DNA of 64,000 bases from Typha latifolia (lineage: Eukaryota; Streptophyta; Magnoliopsida; Poales; Typhaceae), in contig CM034107.1 of assembly GCA_019914945.1 (NCBI GenBank), positions 5,270,001-5,334,000 of the forward strand, given 5' to 3'. Below the pieces are notes generated by a model. That model was not told where the DNA came from, made no database searches, and saw only the letters and a program-made list of their open reading frames with translations. The position numbers and the translations under genes are program-made. Positions 23,430-35,398 of this stretch are shown here, one piece after another; within the stretch, counting starts at the first letter, position 1, and the number at the start of each line of letters is the position of its first letter.

Positions 23430-25880
23430 GTTGAAAATTATATTTTGACATTCACTCAATTTCTAGATGTTGCATATGCTATTTTACATTTTTATAAGGA
23501 AGGAATTCATTTTTTTCCTTTATTATTAAAGTGGGTATAGCCTAGTTATATTTCTTTTAAGGAAGCAATTTATTCCTCCAATATAAATTTCTTAAAAAGT
23601 TTGGCTACAAAAAATGCAAGCAAAGCTGCTAGACTCCCACTTTCTTCAACAGGTCTTGAATGAGAATTTTATTATTACACATTTTAAAGCTCAATGCAAA
23701 AAAAAAAATTCAACTTCTAAATGCTAGCCAAGTCCTTAGAATTCTGCCCAACAATATTCAGAAAATTATAGTGACTAACAATATAAATCCACATTACTAG
23801 TGAACCTCCACTGAGCTTGATCAACATTACCATCAAGCTGAATACCACTATTATTCACCATGTTTTTCATCAACTACTCCTCTTTCACCATATTCTCATC
23901 AAAGCCTCTTCTATATCTCAAATTTCGTTCTGGTCTATTACAGACCTCTTGTATATACATATATCTTTATCTCACACAGTGCATAACAGATTTGAAAACA
24001 TAGTAGCCAACTTATTTCTCCGAACCAAGTATCCTTCCAAAATTTAATCTTAGCATCCTTATCACCAATCCAATTTAAGCCCAACATGAATATCCTTCAA
24101 GAGTATAGTACTCCTTTCCAAAAATGAGATATTATATCTGTACATTTGAGCTTAAAAATTCAACTTTATATCTCTTATAATACCTCCCCATCACCACATC
24201 TGCCCAAAGCTGATAGCAATCTTCACCACCACTTGGTAGATAGTGCCAAGTTCATCTCTTGCATATTGATAACACCAAGTCCTCCAAACTCCTTCCTCAT
24301 GCACATTTTTTCCGGTTTACAAGGAAATATTACTTTTACTCTTCTCATACCCTTTTCCAAAGAAAATTTGATTTGAATTTATCAATTCTTCTTCTGACCT
24401 GACCAGCATTTGGAAGAAGGAAAGATAATATAGTGGAGTTGAACTCAAAATTGAATTAATGAGTTTATCAATTCTTTTCTAATTTGCTAATTATTTTTCA
24501 ACTTTATCAATGACCGAATACCAATCCATTTTCTTAATTAACTATCATGTAGAGCGAGTTCAATGTACTTTATAGATAGGGATTCACTACTAAAATTAAA
24601 CATTTCATCACTACTGATTCTATGAGCCCTCCAAATTTCAGTAGTCATACATAATCTCTAATTATCGACATAACCAAGCACCTATTTATAATAAGGGAAA
24701 AATTATATTTTATTCTCTTGTGATTAAACTTAAATTCACTTCATTCTCTTATAGTTTCGTTTGTGTCACTTTACTATCTTATGATTATATTCAAATTGAA
24801 ACGTTACATTTGTTATCATATTTGACTAATCTATAGGTCAAATTTAAACATACTTTTTAGAGACAAAGTTGTAGAAAATTAGATAAGCTTTCTAATATAT
24901 CTATAATAATATCAATTAGATTTTAGATAACAAAGTTAAAATCCATCCAAATGCTTTTGTAAGATTTTTAAGTAAATTAATCCAACCACGGATGAGGTCT
25001 TGAAACTGAAGCTTTAATCTTTATTTCTTCTCCTTCTTCTTCTTGTGACTTGAATTCTTCGCATCTGATCCTCTATAAGTGATTTGATGATACCTATGAA
25101 TCTAAATTATACAACTCAAATAAATGTGATTTTATCTATAAATTTGTTAATACAAAAATATGGGTCTAACACTCTTCCTACCATTAGCAATTTTATGAAA
25201 AAAAGAAGTAGATCTCTAGGTCCCCTTCTTTATGCCAGATCATGCGGGATTTTTGCTTCCACCTCAATTCCTCTTCTCCGTAAAATTTATCTAAAATACC
25301 ATCCACAACTTTATAATTAACTTCTTCAGTAGACAATGTTCCTCCATAATATCAAGCTCATCAATACACTTGAAAAATTGCTCTTTCTTGACTCTATTAT
25401 TTCTCTTCAAATTTATGTCCTAGCTTCTTAACTTTTTTGTTAGATTTGTGTATTTAGAATTCCAAGTATTGGAAGCACCGTTACTTTGCTCACTACACAG
25501 CCACCATCTTCTAATCAACTCAATAAAGCCATCATTTTTTAAACCAATTATATTCAAATATAAAAACTATATTCTTCTTAAGAGCACCATCAAAATCCAA
25601 AAGTAATAGAACATGATTAGACCCATATATGAAACGAGCAATAACAGTAACAAGTTTATAGTAACTTTTCCATCCAGTGGAAGAAAACATTCAATCCAAC
25701 AAGGTAAAGACTGGTTCCTCCCTTTGCTACCTCCCATGTTATCCAACTATCTTTTACCGATGTCCTTATGCTTAGTTTTCTATAGACAAATAAAGTCCAA
25801 GTTTTTCCTTGTGAAGATCCCACGAACCCCTCTTCTCTTATCTAGGTAACCCAACTCTCTTGACATTCCAGAACAAACCT
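23430..25880 (-). mobile_element. Decayed L1-type LINE (endonuclease start and RT C-terminal region)
   Basis: Read on the minus strand, endonuclease-like words come first (ELGYLDKRRGVRGIFTRKNL near 25,850; NQSLPCWI near 25,700). They are followed by the linker before RT (WKQKSRMIWHKEGD-type, near 25,230). RT thumb motifs appear at 24,350-24,520 (VIDKVEK, NSILSSTPLYYLSFF), then RKEFGGLGVINMQEMNLAL and KWW. A late W-x-GDKDAKIKFWKDTWFGE motif sits near 24,020. The RT catalytic core is not visible; 24,680-25,000 holds unrelated AT-rich DNA. Multiple stops and frameshifts are present. The element abuts X1 at about 25,880. Confidence 0.75.
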
Positions 25881-25884
25881 CTCC

Positions 25885-26350
25885 TCTTCCCCTCATTCTC
25901 TCTCTCTCTCTCTCTCACTCTCTCTCTCTCCATCTAGTTCCCCAGCAATCACCGACCGCCGGGAAGAGCCGCCATCGGCCCTTCTATCCACCTGTGAGCC
26001 TTCCTCTCTCTCTCTCCTCTCTCTCTCTCTATTGGTTTCCTCTCGGGACCGTCGGAGGTTTGAGCCACCGACGAGAGACTAGCCGCTGAGTGGCCATCAG
26101 CAGTCGTACCCATCCCCTATAGCCTAGCCCTCTTCCCCTTTTCTTCTTCCTGTTCCTCTTCTTCTTCTTCCTCTTCGTCTTCTTCTTCTTCTCCTCCTCC
26201 TCCTCCTCCTCCTCCTCCTCCTCCTCCTCCTCCTCCTCCTCCTTCCCTTCTTTCCTCCTCTCGGGTAGCACCCTGCAATAAGGTGCTGGGCTCGGCCCAA
26301 CACCTGCTATGTTAAGGTGCTGGGCTGAGCACTATGTATAGTTTAAAAAA

Positions 26351-26382
<32 letters not shown>

Positions 26383-27249
26383 GCATATTATTGATTACTA
26401 TTTAAATGATATCTAATTACATTATTAATTATTTAATTAGTTTAGTTAATCAAATGTATTTAATTTATATGAATTAAATCTAATTATATCATGTTTAGGA
26501 AAATACTTGTAACATAAATTACTATATTAATCCTATCTAGGTATAGTAATTATTAGGGTTAATGTACGTATATTCTTGCGTAATTATTTGCACTAACTTA
26601 ATTCTTATTTTCTTAATTATCAAAGAAAATAATAGGCATATAATTATGGTTTAAATACACTATTATATAATATAATTATGGTTAATAAATAACAAAACAA
26701 ATATAGGAATGAAGAGTATATGATTACAATGAGAAATTATCTTTTACCCGAGTTAATTTTAATTAATAGAAAGACTGACATTATATGTTATAAATAATTT
26801 CAGATTCTGACCCCCTGTTCAAGACCTGTGGACTTAGCTATTGAAGTCTGATCATTGTCGTAGCATCGTGAACGAGTGATTGGTCGATAAATACAATGGT
26901 GGTGAGTAGTCTTATCCTCTAGACGCCTTTCTCAAATTAGGATATATTATATAATTATATATATACATATTTTAGCCTCCAGCATGATTATATAACTTTA
27001 TCTAGAGATGATTTCAGTCGAGCATATTTTATTATGCATTTGATTAGGCAGATCTAGGATATGAATACATCGGTGATATATAGAGATGATTGAAGATGAC
27101 TATATTGTTATGGTTTTAGGTCAAGATGATTTCTATCATGAGTGTGCATTTGATAAACTAGCAGGAGTATGCATGCGTTAGATACTGGTTGGAGTCTGCA
27201 TTGCAACATCTTTCTCTTGGCTTTTTTACCACGTAAATTCCTAAGTTGC
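25885..27249 (+). repeat. X1 Tekay-like LTR, left part (interrupted by chromovirus)
   Basis: This stretch matches the reverse complement of X2 (35,300 down to about 33,730): CT-rich start, CTC microsatellite (26,190-26,243), GGTGCTGGGC/CGGCCCAACACC words, an AT-rich zone, then GTGAGTAGTCTTAT and GATTATATAACTTTATCTAG. It stops at the GTTGC duplication and resumes at 36,324. The first bases of the LTR are missing or unrecognisable. Confidence 0.75.
26188..26243. repeat. CTC trinucleotide microsatellite
   Basis: A run of CTT then CTC repeats inside X1. It generates a glutamate-rich false open frame on the minus strand. Confidence 0.9.
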
Positions 27250-28172
27250 TAATACACTTAGTTAGGATCTTTTCTTATTGCATTAGTTATTTATTTTTTA
27301 TTAAAATAAAATTCTTGTATGTCGCGTTCGAACGCAGGTGGGGTCACGTTTGAACACCCTTGCGAACGTCTGCATCAGGTTCGCAAATACAGAGAACACA
27401 TATTGTGCGTTCGAACGCGGTCGGGCGAGTTCGAACGCCTACATCACGTTTGCACATACAAAGAACATCTTTTGTGCATTCGAACACAATCGACGGGAAT
27501 CCTCTAGAATTAGGATTTCATATTATTTTAGGACTTGTTGGCTAGTCTTTATAAATATGTGGATGACAGCCAACTTTATAATGCTATTGGATTATTGCTT
27601 TCTTGTCTCCTATCTCCTCTAGACTTCTCCCTCCTCCCTCTTCACCATCCTTCCACCTCTACTATTGGCAAAGTTTCTCCTAACTTATAATCTCCCTTGA
27701 TTGTCGAGTCATCCCTCTTCTTTGGGATCTCGACCACTTCGTTTCCTTCATCTATATCCCTTAATCACATCCACTATTCATCTTCATCTCCATACCCATC
27801 CATAACCCTAACATCCACTCCACTCGTCACCACCACCATCACCCACATTATTTCGTGTTTTCTTCTCTGCTATAGTTAGAATCTGCAAAGGGCGTAAATA
27901 TGAAAGTTGTAGATCAGGAAGTTACAGATCCTAGTCAGTTTTATAATTTTCTAACTACAGGAGAATATCTGACGAATATTTTGCCACAGTTGCGCGGAAT
28001 AATTCTTTTAATATATTTAGATCTTAAAGGAATAGTTGTGTAGCTTATCTTTGGTTCCAAATCTTATCAAAGTGGTATAAGAGCTTATCAAATTAGTATC
28101 AGAGCTTATCAATTAGTATCAGAGCCTATCAAAGTGGTATTAGAGCTTAACAATTAGTGTCAGAGCTTAACA
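27250..28172 (+). repeat. 5' LTR of the chromovirus
   Basis: U3 carries repeated GCGTTCGAACGC-type palindromes (27,320-27,490). A TATAAATA box lies at 27,550-27,557. A pyrimidine-rich leader follows (27,600-27,850). The last 110 bp are five units of a primer-site-like tandem repeat. The end CTTAACA is followed directly by ATTGGTATCAGAGC. Confidence 0.8.
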
Positions 28173-28207
28173 ATTGGTATCAGAGCTTAACAATTTGGTA
28201 TCAGAGC
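28063..28207 (+). repeat. Tandem array of seven primer-binding-site-like units
   Basis: Seven units of 20-22 bp each have the form TTATCAA-TTGGTATCAGAGC with small changes. Five lie inside the LTR. The LTR edge (28,172) falls just before the sixth, which is the expected primer site (28,175-28,186). A seventh perfect TTGGTATCAGAGC follows at 28,195-28,207. The 3' LTR ends after its fifth unit, which sets the boundary. Confidence 0.85.
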
Positions 28208-28245
28208 AGGCGAAGCTCAGACTATTAATAGTTAAAACAAGAAAG

Positions 28246-29750
28246 ATGACATCAACAAGGAGACCTGTGGAGAGCACATTGACAAAGGAGGAGGCAATCC
28301 ACGATGACCCTAACTGTGAGGCCGATTCCTTTGGAGCGACCATGGCAGGACAGAGTCAACCAACATCCATGAGTGCGAATATGGACGAACTTAGGGGCAT
28401 GTTCCATACATTGATGCATAGAGTTGACTCAATTCAAAATGATCACAATGATTTTAAGGAATATGTCATGAACCAATTTGATTCGTTATCTCCACGACGA
28501 CGATTGGAGTTTTAAGAAGGACCAGCGGTGGGACTTCATCGAACTAATACCCCACAAGTCTAGGTGCGTCATGCAAGTGTTAATGATCCCCTCTTACCTA
28601 TGCACACACATCATTCCCCACCTCCGTTGCAAAACCTAAAACCAACGGTGGTGAAACCCAAGAGGCGTGTGACACCGGTGCGTTTTGTCGATGAGGAGGA
28701 TTGGCACTATGAGGATGAGGTTGATCCCTATGGAGATGGTAATGGACGTGTTCGAGGATTTAGAGAGGGTGATCAACCTGCATAAAGGTTTAGACTTGAA
28801 CCAAAGATCTTTCGCGAACCCAACAATGCTATTCGGGGGAGAACCGCACGCTTGGACTTTCTAAAATTCCAAGGCGGTGATCCAACGGATTGAGTGTTTC
28901 AAATTGAACAATATTTTGATTGTCAAGGTACAGCGAAAGATGCAAAAGTTCATATGGCAAGCTTTCACCTTCAAGGAACGGCATTATATTGGTATAGATC
29001 GGTTATTCGTGGTGGTGGATTTATCGGATGGGCTGATTTTTGTAGGAGGATCACACGTAGATTTGGGACAGCAACATATGAAGATTTTGCTGTCACATTA
29101 AGCAAGATGGTTCAGAGGACAATCGTATTGGAGTACCAAGCTGAGCTTGAAAAAGTTAGTAGTTAGTGTGAGCCACCGTGGCCTGAACGAACATTGATGG
29201 GTATATTTATTTCAGAGCTGCGGGATGAGATACAAGCGAATGTTCATACTCTATGTCCTATTATTCTTGAAGAGGCCTTTGAGAAGGCTGTGAGGATGGA
29301 GTGAAAATATAAGGCTCTAAAGATGGCAGCGAAAACCAATTGGGGCAACCGAGATGGGCGGTTTGCACCTAAAACGCCAGCTGGAAATTCTGTAGTTTCA
29401 AAAACACCTAGACCACGACCATTTTTGAGACCTTCTTTCGATGTTAGAGGAGACACAAGACCCCCCATTCGAACTCCCACACCTACTAAGGTGGAAAAGC
29501 GAAGAGCAAAGAGCAAAGGGCCTTTGCTTTAGATGTGATGAGCGTTTCACCCCCGGTCATCGGTGTTCTAAACCGATTGGGAGTGTGATGCTTATTGACG
29601 GTATTGAGAAGGATGATGAGGTTGTTGATGATGGAGAGTGTCAAGAGGAGGTCCATGAGGAGACCATTGAGGAGGGCGTGGAGGAAGATATCCAAGCTGA
29701 AATATCGATGCAAGCATATTCGGGTACTTCCGCGCCGAGGACGTTATGAG
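28246..29750 (+). pseudogene. Chromovirus gag (broken)
   Basis: The frame opens at 28,246 (MTSTRRPVEST). A retrotransposon gag domain is readable at 28,894-29,166 (FQIEQYFDCQGTAKDAKVHM, SFHLQGTALYWY). The reading continues past a stop (ISELRDEIQANV near 29,215) to a zinc knuckle CFRCDERFTPGHRC at about 29,530. An upstream stop near 28,515 and a frameshift near 29,520 break it. Gag normally packages element RNA; this copy cannot make a full product. Confidence 0.75.
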
Positions 29751-29756
29751 TAGACG

Positions 29757-30060
29757 AACTCGTTAGAAAGCATTGTGTGTACATCCTTATCGATTCGGGG
29801 AGCACACACAAATTTCTAGACGAGAGGCTAGTGAGGAGATTGAGTTTGTATGCCGAACTGACCACGGAATTTGACGTTGCTATTGGAGATGGCACAATGC
29901 TTAAGTCAGAGAGCTTGTGTCGCTGGGTCGGTATACGGGTGCAAGGACAAGACAACATTGTGGACTTGTATTCGTTGGCGCTGTGACGAGAGGACATTGT
30001 CCTTGGTACTTAGTGGTTACAAAGTTTGAGACCCGTCATATTTGATTTTCGAAACATGTG
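29757..30060 (+). pseudogene. Chromovirus aspartic protease (broken)
   Basis: The retropepsin hallmark DSGSTHKF lies in YILIDSGSTHKFLDERLV (near 29,785), followed by LCRWVGIRVQGQ and, after a stop, DIVLG and WLQSLRPVIFDF. The order and spacing after the zinc knuckle fit plant gypsy pol. Stops flank the catalytic motif. Confidence 0.75.
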
Positions 30061-31010
30061 GATAAAATTTAAATAAGGAAACAAAGATGTGCGGCTTGAT
30101 GACGTTCGGTCTTCGTCAATTCATGTGATGCAGCCTATGATGGGGCTGCCTTATGCGTATGATTTGGCCTATCTTCTTTAGTTATGACTATCAGGAGATG
30201 AGCCTCAAACGAGTTCAAGTACTATTATTGAATTGCCTAATTTATTAGATAACTTTTTTGGACTATTTGAAGAGCTATAGGAGTTGCCACCAAGGAGAGC
30301 GGCAAACCATCGCATAGAGATGGTACCTGAGGCCACATCATTTCAGCGGATGGTGTAGCGGCGAATCCTCAAAAAGTTGCATGTATGACCGCTTGGCCTA
30401 TTCCTACTACTACCACCGGATTGAGAGGATTTTTAGGGCTGACTAGATATTATCGTCAATTCATTGCCAGATATGGCAAGATCGTTGCTCCTCTCACTTC
30501 TTTATTGAAGAATGACTTTTTTAGATGGACAGATGAAGCCACTTCAGCCTTTAAAAAATTGAAAACAGCAATAACGATGGCACCCATTCTAGCGCTGTCG
30601 GACTTCACCAAAGAGTTCATTGTGGAATGTGATGCATTGGGCGTTGGCATAGGAGTTGTAGTTATGCAAGAAGGACGACCTATAGCCTTTCTTAGTAAGG
30701 CTTTGTCATAAAAATCTCAGCAATTATCGACTTATGAGAGAGAGATGTTGGTAATTCTGCATGCGGTGACAAAGTGGAGGCCTTATTTGATCGGTAGATG
30801 ACTCATTATCCGAACCGATCAAAGGAGTCTTCCATACTTTATATGACATCATATACACACTCCGGCACAGCAGGGATGGGTCACAAAATTACTAGGATAT
30901 GATTATGAAATCCAATACAAGAAGGGAATGAAAAATAGAGCGGCGGATGACTATCGCGCCAACATGATACCGCCGAGCTTGCAACCTATTCTTCTCATAC
31001 CTTTCCCTTC
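30061..31010 (+). pseudogene. Chromovirus RT/RNase H with the RT core deleted
   Basis: The RT entry (LPPRRAANHRIEMVPEAT, near 30,290-30,340) jumps directly to the RT C-terminal motif ISADGVAANPQKVACMTAWP (30,342-30,400). It continues LRGFLGLTRYYRQFI, then RNase H (VECDALGVGIGV; after a stop, STYEREMLVILHAV). The palm and the YxDD active site that should lie between are absent, a loss of several hundred bases. Several further stops follow in RNase H. Confidence 0.8.
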
Positions 31011-31079
31011 CTTGATGAGCTAAGGTATGCATGTACATCTGATCCGGATATTTTGAGATTGTTGTAGGAGGTGATGGAT

Positions 31080-32440
31080 GATTCTGAGTACTATCTAGAG
31101 TTAGAGAATTGAGGCGGTTTGCTGCTAGACCGCGGATGCATTCGATTGCCCGCAAATGATGGATTGCGGTAGAAATTGTTGGAGCACTTCCATCACACTC
31201 CAGAGGCTGGTCATGAGGGTATCTTGAGGACTTATAGGAGAATATCTCAGAGTTGCACGTGGCCCGGATTGAGGCGGGATGTGAGGAGTTTTGTCCGTGC
31301 TTGCGAAGTCTGTCAAAGGGTTAAAGCAAGCACATTAAAACCGACCAAATTACTTCAGTCTTTACTTATACCAGATCATGTTTTGGAGGACATTTCTATA
31401 GATTTTATAGAGGGTCTTCTGTTGGTACGTGGTTATTCCATTATCTTTGTGGTGGTTGACAGATTGAGCAAGTATGCGTACTTTTCAGCATTGTCAGATC
31501 TATTTTTAGCCAAGTCGGTGGCTAAAATTTTTGTTAGAGATATTGCTTGATTACATGGCATGCCGCACACGATTGTCTCAGATCATGATTGAGTATTTAT
31601 GAGCGACTTTTGGACGAAGTTTTTCAAACTATAGAGGACATGGTTGAACTTCAGTTCGACCTACCATCCACAGACGGACGGCCAAACCGAGGTGGTCAAT
31701 TGAGGCATTGAGCAATATTTGAGGTGCTTTGTGGGAGAGATGCCGAGACGATGGTTGGAGTTCTTACCGTGGGCGGAGTGGTCTTATAACACTGCCTACC
31801 ATAGCAGCATTGGCATGACTCCATTTAAGGTGATGTATGGATGCACGGCTCCGATGTTATGCGCTTATGATCCAGTGGCATCTGCAGATTGGATGGATGT
31901 GGACTTAGCGTTGATGGATAGAGATGCCACATTGAGGAGGTTGCGTGGTCATCTTAAACTTGCTCAAAACCGCATGAAGCAAGTTTATGATCATAGCTAT
32001 AAGGAGCAGGAGTTTGACATTGGTAGTTGGGTGTTTATGAGGGTGCAGCCATATTGACAGGTGACCTTACGTCTGATGTGTAACCAAAAGTTAGCACATC
32101 AGTACTTTAGGTGTTGGAGCGTATTAGTCCGGTTGCATATCGTTTGGAGCTGTCGGAGGGGTCGAGAGTGCATCATGTCTTTCATGTTTCATTGTTGAGA
32201 GAGCGCATTGGAGATCATAAGATTGTTGGATCGGTTCTACCGAAGCCATTGGAGGAAATAGAGATCGCAGAGACAGTTCGTGTACTTGCTAGACGCCGAC
32301 GATGACATGGTACCAGATTGGAGATAGAGATTCTAGTTGAGTGGCTTGACAAGCCATCGAATGAGGTAATATGAGAGTTGGAGACTGATATCTTGGAGCA
32401 TTTTCCCGACTTTTCATCTCGAGGGCAAGGTGGGGAAAGT
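31080..32440 (+). pseudogene. Chromovirus integrase and chromodomain-like tail (broken)
   Basis: Zinc-binding motif: HHTPEAGHEG (31,190) and CEVCQR (31,300). Catalytic triad context: ISIDFIEGL, TIVSDHD, and HPQTDGQTEVVN. The GPF/SH3-like part includes YNTAYHSSIGMTPFKVMYG and VHHVFHVSLLRERIG. A chromodomain-like tail, EILVEWLDKPSNEV with a stop at the conserved Trp, then ELETDILEHFPDF, ends just before the polypurine tract. The tail identifies the chromovirus branch. Stops at about 31,550, 31,590 and 32,057 inactivate it. Confidence 0.85.
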
Positions 32441-32445
32441 GTGGT

Positions 32446-35389
32446 TGTAACGCCCCCGTCCGGCACATGCACGTGCACGCCCACGCGTCCACACGGCACG
32501 CGCGGTGCACGCGACAGGTCGGGCGGGGCCTGTCATGCATAGATGCTCTCTTATGCACATATAATTATGACATCATCAAATAATACCTACTAACCTATCC
32601 ATAATCACATAATCCATCACCAAATAAATCATATTATTAACCAAATAAACCTATTAACATATGAATATCAAAGTCCATAATAATATACACTAGACCACTA
32701 CATAATCTGGCAGGACCCACACAGGCCACAATAAATCATCAAGATATAACTAAAATAATTAATACAAGAGTACGTCATAATTCGACCTGTATTATACAAA
32801 TCATCGTCTAATACAAAAGAGTACAAATATCAAATATTGGTACAACTCAATTTCTATATAAACTATCATCTATACCGTCTCGCATCTATAGCTCACCTCA
32901 TCTTTGCTTTAAAATATCTCATCAGGATATCTCAAGACGGTATCACATACCATAATATCTGTTAGAGTTAAAAAGAAAGAAATAAAGAGAGTCATGAGCA
33001 AAATGCTTAGTGAATAGACCTTACTCTGAATTAGTTATGCCAAACAGAGAGTAAATCATGTACTAGATAATATGAATCAGCAAGAGCATCATGTCATGAA
33101 TGAGTATATGGATATATCCTTAATAATATATAAATAAAAAGTAGACAATATGTCATAACTAAGTAGATCTCCATGTCATAGTATCATCATAACTCTCTTT
33201 CAAATATGACACATGATGCATGCCAACCATGACGATGCTATGATATCAAATGCAACCATATATGATGTATATTGACTACTTCATAATCAGGTAATCAAAT
33301 GATAATGAAAATCATATGCATTTCTCAACATCACAATCATCATCGACATCTCGGTATAATATCATCATACTAGAGCACTATCAATAGTCAACACCCAATA
33401 CTCGGTCTCAACATCATGTCCAAAGGCTCAGAGCATACTCTGTCACCCGCAAGAGTATCTCAAATATAACCATACCCCGCCACCCGCTAGGGTATCAACA
33501 TCCATCCAGACCGGGCACCCTTCCTACCTGATAGAAACCTCGTGAGGATGTGTTTGAATATCTGCTGCGCACACAGACTGACGACCTCGAACGTAAGACC
33601 AATAGGATCGTGACTATGTCGAGCGATCAATCATCTCTAGGCATGCCCTAACCCTCGCGCCCACTCAAGTATCCTCATGCTTTCTACCAACTATCATATT
33701 AATTACATTTCATGCTTTCCTTCTAAATGATAGATCATATACATATATCCAGTACTATAACAAGTCACTACATAACATGAATTTAGATGGAATAGAAATC
33801 AAGAGAAAAATAATACAATGTAGTCTCCAACTATGTAGTCTACACATGCATACTCATGCTAACTTATTACATGAATACTCATACTACAGATCAATTGAAC
33901 ATAACCTTACAACAGTATAATCATCTCTCATCATCTCTATTTATCATCATCATACTCGTATCCAAGATCAACCTAATTATATGCATGATAAAAATATGTT
34001 TGATTGTAATCATCTCTAGATAAAGTCATATAATCATGCTCGATGCCAAAACATGCATGTACATAATATATAATATAACCTAATTTGAGAAAAGCATCTA
34101 TGGAATAAGACTACTCACTTCTTATCAGAAGACTCAATACACGTATCTCTTAGGTCCATCAATCAACCGCCACTCATCGCTGGTTAGATCCCCAGGGTCT
34201 CGAATAAGGGGGTTTAGAGTCTAAAAATGTTTAAGTAACATGAAGTTAGTTGTTTAGTTAATTATAATTCGTTCGAGTAAAATATGATATTTTATTAGGT
34301 TTAACATTGATTAGATTTATAGGATAAATTTAATTGTGACAATATTAATATGCTATTTATATTTATTTAATAAAATCCTAATTTGCTAATTATAGAATAC
34401 AAGTATATAGTAATTTATCTCCTTTTTGTAAATAACCAACAATATATATATGATTTAATAAAAATATAATTATAAAATATAATTATTATTAATTATTTTG
34501 TAATACTTACTCTTATTTAACTAATCCTAAATTATACATAAAATAATCATTATCCTATTATACAAAAATAATCTGCAAGTCTAGTATTCCATTTTATACA
34601 AACTATTAGACAATACTAATATACTAAAAATTGGAATATAAAATATAAATTAAATATAAATATAAGATTATTATCAATAAGACTACATATATTAACTAAT
34701 AAATAATAACTAAACTATAAATAAATTTATAGGCAATATCTATAATTGTAATTAATAAATTATTATACTAAAATACTTAGTAAAAATTATATTAGTGAGT
34801 ATAATTTATCAAAATAATTAATTACCTAAATAGACTATGTTACTTAACATTAGAAAATAATTATATATATAAAAAAAAATAATAGTCCTCTTTGATATCC
34901 AGCACTATTTGCAGCACTGTTGCAGCAAGAGGAGAAGGAGGGACCGAGAATGGAGAAGAAGAAGAAAGGAAGAAGAAGAGAAAGAAAGAAAGAAGAAAGA
35001 AGAAGAAGAAGAGAAGGAGAAGGAAGGAAGGCGCGGACCCGGGTCGGTGGGGAGGGCGCTGGCCGTTGCTGGCCAGCCAATGGTAGGCCTCTCGCCGGCG
35101 GCTCAGTTTCGTCGAACCTAAGCTAAAGAGGATGAAAGAGAGAGAGAGAGAGAGAGAAGAAGAGAGAAGAAGAGAGAGAAGGAAAAAGAGCTCACCGACG
35201 CTTGCAGAGGTGGCAGCGATGGTTTCTAAGGATGGCAGTAGCGGTGATAGGCCGGCCTCAGCAAAAGAGAGAGAGAGAACCGAGAGAGAGAGAGAGAGCG
35301 TGAGAGAAAGAAAGATATAGAGGGAGAAAGAGAGGCCGTGGCGTCGTGCCATGCAATTAGTTTTTTTTCATTACGGTTGGGTTGTTATA
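32446..35389 (-). mobile_element. X2: solo LTR of a Tekay-like gypsy family
   Basis: 2,944 bp, flanked by GTGGT at 32,441-32,445 and 35,390-35,394. On the minus strand it runs TATAACAACCC...GGGGGCGTTACA. No coding domain is present. CT-rich start, GC words and AT-rich centre match X1 and, in general layout, the big LTR at 55.1 kb. The 5-bp duplication around a single LTR shows a full insertion followed by LTR-LTR recombination. The long open frames near 34,850-35,350 are microsatellite artefacts. Confidence 0.8.
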
Positions 35390-35398
35390 GTGGTGGGC

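Noticed and set aside
26029..26271. Glutamate-rich minus-strand frame
   Set aside because: It is a CTC repeat read in reverse; no start context or domain.
27300..27490. TTCGAA words as heat-shock elements
   Set aside because: Heat-shock elements need two spacer bases between the TTC and GAA halves; here they abut.
34850..35352. Long overlapping frames on both strands
   Set aside because: They are GA/CT microsatellite translations inside solo LTR X2.
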